From NCBI GenBank assembly GCA_014925825.1, contig JACGCK010000069.1, positions 173,827-237,826 of the forward strand: a stretch of DNA of 64,000 nt. The letters are read 5' to 3'. Shown piece after piece: positions 57,387 to 64,000 of this stretch. Each line of letters opens with the position of its first letter. Position 1 is the stretch's first letter. The position numbers were made by a program, and so were the translations under genes. The stretch comes from Pholiota molesta (taxonomy: Eukaryota > Basidiomycota > Agaricomycetes > Agaricales > Strophariaceae). The notes beneath the pieces were generated by a model. The model was not told the origin of the DNA. It worked only from the letters and a program-made list of their open reading frames with translations, and did no database searches.

Positions 57387-59496
57387 ATGTCGTCTAGTAC
57401 ACCTCAGCTTCCAACGGAATTAAATCTTGGTTTAACTTATGGCGCATATTTGATTGGAGCCATTGTAGCTGCGTCGTACGTTGCCCCAATCCTCTCACGA
57501 TGTCCCTGACTCTTATCGATTGCAGGCTGTACGGAATCTTGGTATCTCAGACGATATACTACTTCAACCAGTACCCTAAAGATCCTCCGACATTCAAAAT
57601 ACTTGTACGTTGCTGCTCTCAACCCTAAATGTTAAATATCGCGATTGAAAATCATCCAGGTTTTGTCACTATTGTATGTCGAATTTAAGGCAACTTAGCA
57701 CGGTATATGTTCACATTTTTACAGTATTTTGGACACTTTGACGATTATCTTCGAAACACATGGATTATACCATTATCTCATTGTTACCCTCGGAAATTTT
57801 GAAATGCTTCTTATCCAAGTCTGGTATGTGTTGTCTTCGGTATCTCCCAATAGTATACTAAGTATTTCTCTTTCAGGAGCGTACAGGTTAGTTCGATTTC
57901 CTTGCGTCTTCTGTCATATCCATTGATTATCGAAATAGGTTGAAGCTCTTATAGCGGTATGGCTCATTCACGACTCTCCCCCGCAGAACGTGCTGACGAG
58001 CTACTAGTATACGATCATGTTAACTACACAAGGGTCAGTTTATGAATCTTTAGTTATCCGCCATGATCAAACCTTCGTCATTTAGGTTCTTTGTAGTGCG
58101 CATTTGGGAATGTACGTGGCTGTTAACAAAATTATAACACCAGATTTCCTAACCCAAGTCTCTGGATTCCAGTGACCGGTCGCAAAAAGCTCTTACCTGG
58201 AGTTATTGTACGTGCCAGGGATCAGAGATTATTTACGAAGTTGATCGCTGACATCTCTCTAGACTTTCTTCAGCTTAGCTGCATTCGGTAGGTCGATAGC
58301 CGTCCCATCTCTCTGCAATCACTAAGGCGTACGATTTTTTTACTCTAGGATCTGCACTTGGTAAGCTCCTTCAAAATAATCGGCGCTCGTTTTTTGATTA
58401 GCTCTATTCAAAGCCATTGTCATTAAAGTGTATGCTCCGACTTGCTGCGTGGTTTACAACGAGCTAACTTCATGATGTGTTCTTAGATTTACGTTCAAAT
58501 TTTGGAGTTCATCTCTCCTTCCCTATATGAGGTTAGTATGGAATTTTCTTCCGCCTACTAATGAACGAATCTTACACCCTCCCATTATTTGCGACAGATA
58601 TTGGTAGCGGCTAATAAGTCGCTTGAAACATGTGCGGATGCCCTGATTACCGCAGCTCTCTGCTTTTACCTTCATAGAGGTCGCTCTGAAATCAGCAGGT
58701 GTGTATCCAAATGAGAAAATACCGGTAACCTGAGAAGTCAGACGCATGGATGCTCATCTATGTTTTTTATTAGGACGAACACCATGATCAATAAATTGAT
58801 AGTCTTCGCAGTCAATCGGGGTGTTATTACGACGTAGGTCCACTGTCAAGAATGCCTGTTGAGCATTGAATACCTAGTAACTGACTTTGCTATGAAGGTT
58901 TCTTCAACTTTTCTACTTGATTGCTGTGAGATTTCACTCAACGACAGCTTCGATCTATGGGAATCTAATATGTGCAATAGTTCGAAATAAAGCCCGACTC
59001 AATGGCTTGGGTGGCATTCCACGTATCGATCAGTAAAGGTAGGCTTGGCTCGATGTTTTTTGTACGCGACGCTCAACACTCACCCCTTGGTCTTTGAGTT
59101 TATACGAACTCCGTCCTTGCAACGTGAGTAGTCATGTTCAATGAATTATTCAAAGGCGTCCATTAAACGTTCTTGCTATTACTTCATCAGCTTGAACAGC
59201 CGCAACGCTATTAGAGGAGTGGGAGAAGACGAGGAAATTCTATCCGTTCGACTTGCAAATGAGTCCATGAAGTTTTCAACCAGCATTTTGGTTCGTATCC
59301 CAAGTTGGCTGGATTTCCACATCATGGCGCTGACACCTTATCCTCACCAATTTAGGGTAGCAACGACCGCACGATTGCTCAGTCTTCAGCTCGGGGCGAC
59401 AGCGAGACTCGGCCAACGCTCAGCGGCAAGCCTTACAGTTTTTCAGCCTCCGATCCCGTTGAGATTAGTTTGCAAAAGATGGTAGAGAGCGGGTAG
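57387..59496 (+). pseudogene. DUF6534 seven-TM protein, copy C, with a one-base deletion in exon 13
   Basis: The exon layout equals copy B. Exon 1 is 57387-57475, exon 2 57526-57604, exon 3 57660-57673 (14 nt), exon 4 57725-57823 and exon 5 57877-57886 (10 nt). The stop is at 59496 (QKMVESG). No transposon lies in intron 14. Exon 13 (ending CTATATGAG) is one base shorter than in copies A and B (ATAAAG ending). This shifts the frame and brings a stop in exon 14 (TATTGGTAG). All other exons keep their frame. It is either a recently inactivated gene or has one sequencing error. Confidence 0.65.
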
Positions 59497-61557
59497 CGAA
59501 GGACACCATCCTACCATATTTTATTAAAGCATTGAAAATCAAGTTATCGTCGACACAATGTATCGGAATATCTAGTGTTAAGTACGCGCCTATGTGATAT
59601 GAATGAGAACTAAACGTTTGACGAACCAACAACAACGTATCAGCGATGAAAGCGTAGACTTCAGCTTCAGGCATGAAGGCTATTGTCAAGCCTCTCTTGG
59701 CGGCGCATTAGATTCGTCCATGTCTTTCTCCCGCGCTTGGATTTTGTTAAATCTCACCCCGACCTCAGTCACTCAAATCATCCACCTGAATCATCCACCC
59801 GAGGCGGAGAATACGGCCATAACAATCTCCTCCGACAACAAGTGGACTGCTACTTCCACCGCGATGGTGTCCGTCCGCTGATTGCCATGGTTTGCTGTGG
59901 ATGCAGGGGTACTGTCGCTGGCGGTCGAGTTAGTTGTCACGCCAGGAGGGGAGATGAGGCTATCTAGAGAAAGTAACTGAGTCAACTAGCACTGGTGGAG
60001 AAACATAAAAAATGACGAGCCCAGGCGTGAGCTCAAGCCATTTGTACGCTACGCTTGTTACAGAAAGCACTTACCTTCGAACTCTCCTGCGGCACCTGTG
60101 CGCAGTTTGTCGCGAGAACCGGTTGTCGTGAGGTGGATCCTGGCGTCTTTATTCGAGACACAGTTCGTGCGTTGGCATGGTGGGCCGAGACCGCGACGGT
60201 TTGGCGGTCGCTTTTGTCAAGGCGCTGTCATCGGGCATTGGCTGGCAGACGCCATCATCGTTGAGCATCGTTGCGCCCGCCGGGCAGAGTGGCGATTGCA
60301 AATCAGACACAGCTAGTGCAGATGGCTCGCAAGCGGGGTGGTGGATCTCTATCGAGCCTATCCCGCGGCAGCGCCATCAAGCATATCGAGCCTATCTGTC
60401 GTCGGCACCCCCCAGCAGCTGTGCCTCTCGCTTGAAAGCACAACACAGAAAAGGCCTACGTTTAAAGCCAGTTCCGTGCCAGGTGGGTGCGCGCCAACAT
60501 GGGAGGCGACGGCGAGAGGGAGAGCCGGGGGATGAATCGATGAAGCTTTGAAGAGTTGTTACTACAAGAACGAAGTTCAACGAACCACGCGTGCAGCGTG
60601 TTACCTTACGCGGTGTCACAAGAAACGTGCGCAGCGTGACGTCGAGACGGCGTGTGAATTGCGCCACGCTCGCCGGTGCGTAGCTCCGTACGCGGTTGGT
60701 ACGCGCTGACTTTCTTCCGACGCACGTCGACGTCTAGGCGTTCGTTACGCAGTTGCGAAGTTAGAAGAACGCGTCGTTGGTGCCAGCGGCTAATTATTTG
60801 ATTTGTCCGGGGCTGTGCCACTGGGGAAACGCACTGGCAGTCAGTGTACGCCCTTCTCAGCAGCTCGGATTGTGGCTGAATTGTAAGGTACTTGCACACC
60901 ATGATCGATTGATCCCTTACCCAGGTCTGATGTAGCACGCTTGCCCACGGTGATTCCATTGAAACCATCCCCGATTCACCTCGACAATCACAAAACGAAG
61001 GCCTCATCCCCCCACCCTGCGCCGGCGATGCGCGGCTCGTCTTCACCCACTGCGCCTCGGGCCCTCCAAACCACATCACCGGTAACGACGGCCAGGTCAA
61101 CCGCACGCTCATCGATTGAGAGGACAAGCGCAAGGTGGGTGGCCCCGCTGTGGCTCGGAGCTGTGCGCGTGCCGCGCAGCGCGTGCCGCGCAGCGCGCTC
61201 TTCATGCTTCAGGCTTTGTGGGATCTAGCGGTGGCGGCGCCCGTCTTCACTCCGTGGATGATGTCCTTGTCCTTGTCCTCGTCCAGGGCGGCGCCTTGTG
61301 CTGCTCCTCAGGCTGGGCGGTCGGTCTGGGTCTCGTGGGAGGTGGCTCTCACATCGCGCTACGTAGCCGCACGATGTCGAGCGACGAGCAATCCAACCCC
61401 TTTCCAATCTTGACGCATCTTTGCATTCGACATTCGGATTATACATTATAAACAAGCTTGTTACCAATACATTGACAGCAGAATGAATAGTACGGCCAAT
61501 TGCGAATATATAAGTACTTCATCCCCGAAACCTGCACAGCGGTAAGTACTACGAGCT
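59497..61557. other. Copy C 3' flank and unassigned DNA
   Basis: 59497-59945 and 60460-60535 match the copy B flank, and the 0.5 kb between them is absent there. A plus-strand stretch at about 60946-61115 could be read as an exon (IPPPCAGDARLVFTHCASG) but has no recognised family. 61360-61400 matches 21640-21680. Confidence 0.4.
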
Positions 61558-62514
61558 TCAAGCTTCGGCCGCAACCATTATCCCCTTCATCTTCTTCGCA
61601 ATACCCCGGGTGTCCTCACTCGCCTCGTCGTTTACCGCTACTTCATCCAATCTCTGCTTCCAGAACGCCCATCGTTCCACAGAAAAACCGACACTTCCTT
61701 TCCAATATTTTCCTGCAGCCATGTCGTTCCGCGCAGCGCCCTCTCCGTTCACTTTACAGAGACCGAAAATGAGTTTGCCGGCAAGGGAGATCCACACATT
61801 CGCCACGGGGATGCCAGTATCCAGATGCGGGCCTACTTTATCATAGCCCGGAACGTCGAAGTCCGGATCTTCCTCCAGAACATCGCGTATACTATATACA
61901 GCGAGTCTTGAAACATCGGAAACACCCTCTATTGTCAACCGCGCAGCGAAGGCCTGGAAGTTGATATCACGGATACGCGATCGCTTCTCTTTGTCTGAGT
62001 CGTTGTTTATGACAATGCCTATCCAACGAAGAATGAGTAAAACATCATCGTCATGCATGTGCGAAAGGAGAGTTCGTTATCTACCGTGTGTTTCGAGACT
62101 GTCCGTCAGAACCTGAGGAAGAGCTGGGAGATCAGCCCAGAGCTTCGCAGTGCCATCGCCCCAATAGCTGGAGATCGTCGCTGGGTCGGGAAGGTCGCGG
62201 AGGGTCTTTATTAGTGCGACGGCTTTGTCTTGGGATGGGTGCTGCCAAGGGATTTGATCTGTCACAAACACGAAAAGCTCCCAGAGATGCGACAGGGATT
62301 CAAAATAGTCTTGCAATACAGGCGATGGACTCGGTTTATAAAGTTTGTCGATGTCCTGTGCAGCAGTCGTTGCTGATATCGCGGATGAGGGCTGGAGGTA
62401 TGCATCGAGGATGGAGAAGACTTTATGTTCGTCGTCAAGAGTGCGCTGATGGTAATTCTTTTGTCCGTCTGTGTAGTTGGGGAATGAAAGGTTCAAAGCA
62501 GTAGTGGTCGACAT
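61558..62514 (-). CDS. DUF3632 family protein, copy 3
   Basis: Exons are 62514-62085 and 62018-61558, giving 296 residues in an intact frame. The first exon carries SHLWELFVFVTDQIPWQHPS and a four-residue insertion relative to copy 1 (the KPSPSPVLQDYFES region). The second carries INFQAFAARLTIEGVSDVSR, NVWISLAGKLIFGLCKVN and ERWAFWKQRLDEVAVN. The intron position is identical in all three copies. The function is unknown. Confidence 0.8.
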
Positions 62515-63378
62515 GATTGTAGGAAGAATGGCGAAGAAGGAATGGATGGACTTGATAACGAAGTCAGGGCGCCGGTGATCTGTTGATAGCTTTCATTTTC
62601 ATCAAAAGTGTTTGATCTCTGAGGCCTTGTGGGTCCATCGCGTGAGTTCTATTTCGGTGAACTTGAAGGAGCTAATTCCTTAGGCCTTGTGGGTCCCAAG
62701 CCTGAAACGAAAAATTATTGACCCACCCCGTCGCGGAGGTGCGCGGGGATCCGAGTTAGTATGTGTTTATGGCGGGCTGGATTCGGGGTCGGACAGGATA
62801 GGAGGGGCGGTATCGGACGAGGGCGGGCTGTGTCAGTGGGCGAAGGAGGCGAGGACATACGGTTTCGGCGAACCAGAAGGCGAACGCGTCGAAAACCCTA
62901 CGCCGACGAATTTCTCTATGTTGGACGCGTGTTGGGGATGCTGGTATCAGAAGGGTTCACTTAATATTTTTACAGCACCAGCGTAATTACGCGATATGCA
63001 ACGTGCGCACTCAGTGTCGGTACACTGCTATTATATAGACGCATCGATAAACCAGGAGCTTAACAGGACTGAGGTGCGTCGTTACCATAATAATACTCAG
63101 GATTTTAATTTTAATACTGTTTTCAGACTTACGGTCGAAGTGGAAGATAGGATCTGATTAATGATTTCTCATGACTTCGCCGTCTCGCTGAAGCAAGATC
63201 CAAGCGAGACATGTAGACGCGTGACGCGTGATTCGTGACGCCATGTAAATGCAGGGCTCGTCGTCGTCTAAACTCTCCAGACCAGTGACCACCACCACGA
63301 CCGTCGACGTAGGCGTCCCTTATTGAGAGCCCAGCGCCACTCTCGCTTTACGCCGTTGCCAACCTTGGCTTCGCAACC
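62515..63378. other. Upstream region of DUF3632 copy 3
   Basis: The repeated block GCCTTGTGGGTCC and ATCGCGTGAGTTCTATTT (62620-62700) is shared with the other DUF3632 copies. No other feature was recognised. Confidence 0.4.
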
Positions 63379-63737
63379 ATGGAAGTGGTAAAGTGGATGC
63401 ATTCCCCGGGAGCTACACCAGTATTCGTCCTTCTCTATCTCCAACTTACGTCCTCGATGGTCGTTGCAACTTCGATGTTTCTGTGCCTTTCCATGTTTGC
63501 ATTGTCTGCAGTACGACTAAGAACGAGGGCGAGGGTAATAAGACATATTGGGAGGCGGTTATCTGGCACAAGAGTGTGTATCTATGCATTCCTGGTATTT
63601 TGTTGCTCTCCTCTTTCTTTTGCCCAGGCGTTGTTGCATATACATTCCAATGGTTCATGCATATGGTACTCTTGAGTGCTACCGCTCTGCTCTGCCTTGC
63701 CGCCTCTGCTTCTTTTCTTCGCTTCGTTCGTAATTGA
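63379..63737 (+). CDS. Possible hydrophobic protein, uncertain
   Basis: Two overlapping plus-strand frames are open. One begins MEVVKWMHSPGATPVFVLLY; the other ends in hydrophobic segments (CIPGILLLSSFFCPGVVAY, LLSATALLCLAASASFL). A spliced gene joining the first start to the second frame is possible. The first 90 nt resemble diverged copies at 21765-21830 and 37700-37765, which have no open frame. I do not recognise the family. Confidence 0.25.
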
Positions 63738-64000
63738 CGCAGTCATTACTTTCTGCCTTCGTATTCAGTTACGATTTTTGCCCTCTTCTAATCGTGATTT
63801 TTCGACTTGACTTGTAGCATTTTTCTGGCATCAATATTGGGCCTATCAATGTTGGGGATGACGTTTTTGGCGTTTTATCCAAGTTTTATCAAGCGTTGTT
63901 TTGTTTTCTGTGAATCTGAAAGAGATGTCATGCTAGTGTTCTTGGGTACCCTCGTTCTGCTCTGCCTTCTTATTCCTGTCTGCTTTGTTACTTTTATTCA

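Noticed and set aside
60606..61205. 199-residue minus-strand frame
   Set aside because: No domain or splice support. The opposite strand holds an equally plausible exon-like stretch, so neither is called.

Overview
The window looks like nuclear DNA of an agaricomycete (mushroom-forming basidiomycete). Genes carry many short introns of about 48-80 nt with GT..AG ends. The families I recognise are typical of such genomes: DUF6534 seven-TM proteins, DUF3632 proteins, a fungal plant-peroxidase-like haem peroxidase, small secreted cysteine-rich proteins, and Ty3/gypsy, Tad-like LINE and hAT-like elements. No prokaryotic features, rRNA, tRNA or CRISPR were seen. All names come from motifs I could read and no database was searched.

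Layout. 1-1923 is the 3' end of a Ty3/gypsy element (integrase plus LTR), inserted in an intron of DUF6534 gene copy A (1932-3594, -). A junction segment (3600-4596) leads to a haem peroxidase gene (4597-7111, -), and further right lies a conserved multipass membrane-protein gene (9440-11202, -). A Ser/Pro-rich protein gene follows at 13829-15235 (+). At 16.5-19.2 kb, two small secreted beta-gamma-crystallin-like genes lie on the arms of a 1.2-kb inverted repeat, with a decayed third copy at 11.9-12.3 kb. DUF3632 genes are at 19.6-20.6 kb, 22.7-23.7 kb (frameshifted) and 61.6-62.5 kb. A four-exon six-cysteine secreted protein gene is at 24705-25224. Peroxidase pseudogenes are at 26.7-27.9 kb and 38.1-40.0 kb. 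DUF6534 copy B (29880-34459) is intact in 20 exons and carries a 2.4-kb hAT-like element in intron 14. An FMN-dependent hydroxyacid dehydrogenase pseudogene is at 35.1-36.6 kb. From 41.2 to 56.6 kb lies a possible small biosynthetic cluster, all on the minus strand: a UbiA prenyltransferase and two phenol-hydroxylase-type FAD monooxygenases, with a 4.4-kb 5'-truncated LINE between the first and second. DUF6534 copy C (57387-59496) follows.

The main pattern is a repeated unit, peroxidase plus DUF6534. Copies A and B carry it with little between the two genes. In copy C the UbiA/monooxygenase genes lie between them. At copy A the peroxidase 3' flank joins sequence matching the monooxygenase-2 promoter, at a GACAT microhomology on that gene's start codon. 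I read this as a deletion scar, meaning the ancestral unit may have held the whole cluster. The genes could together prenylate and hydroxylate an aromatic precursor, but no polyketide synthase or terpene synthase is in the window, so product and pathway are inference.
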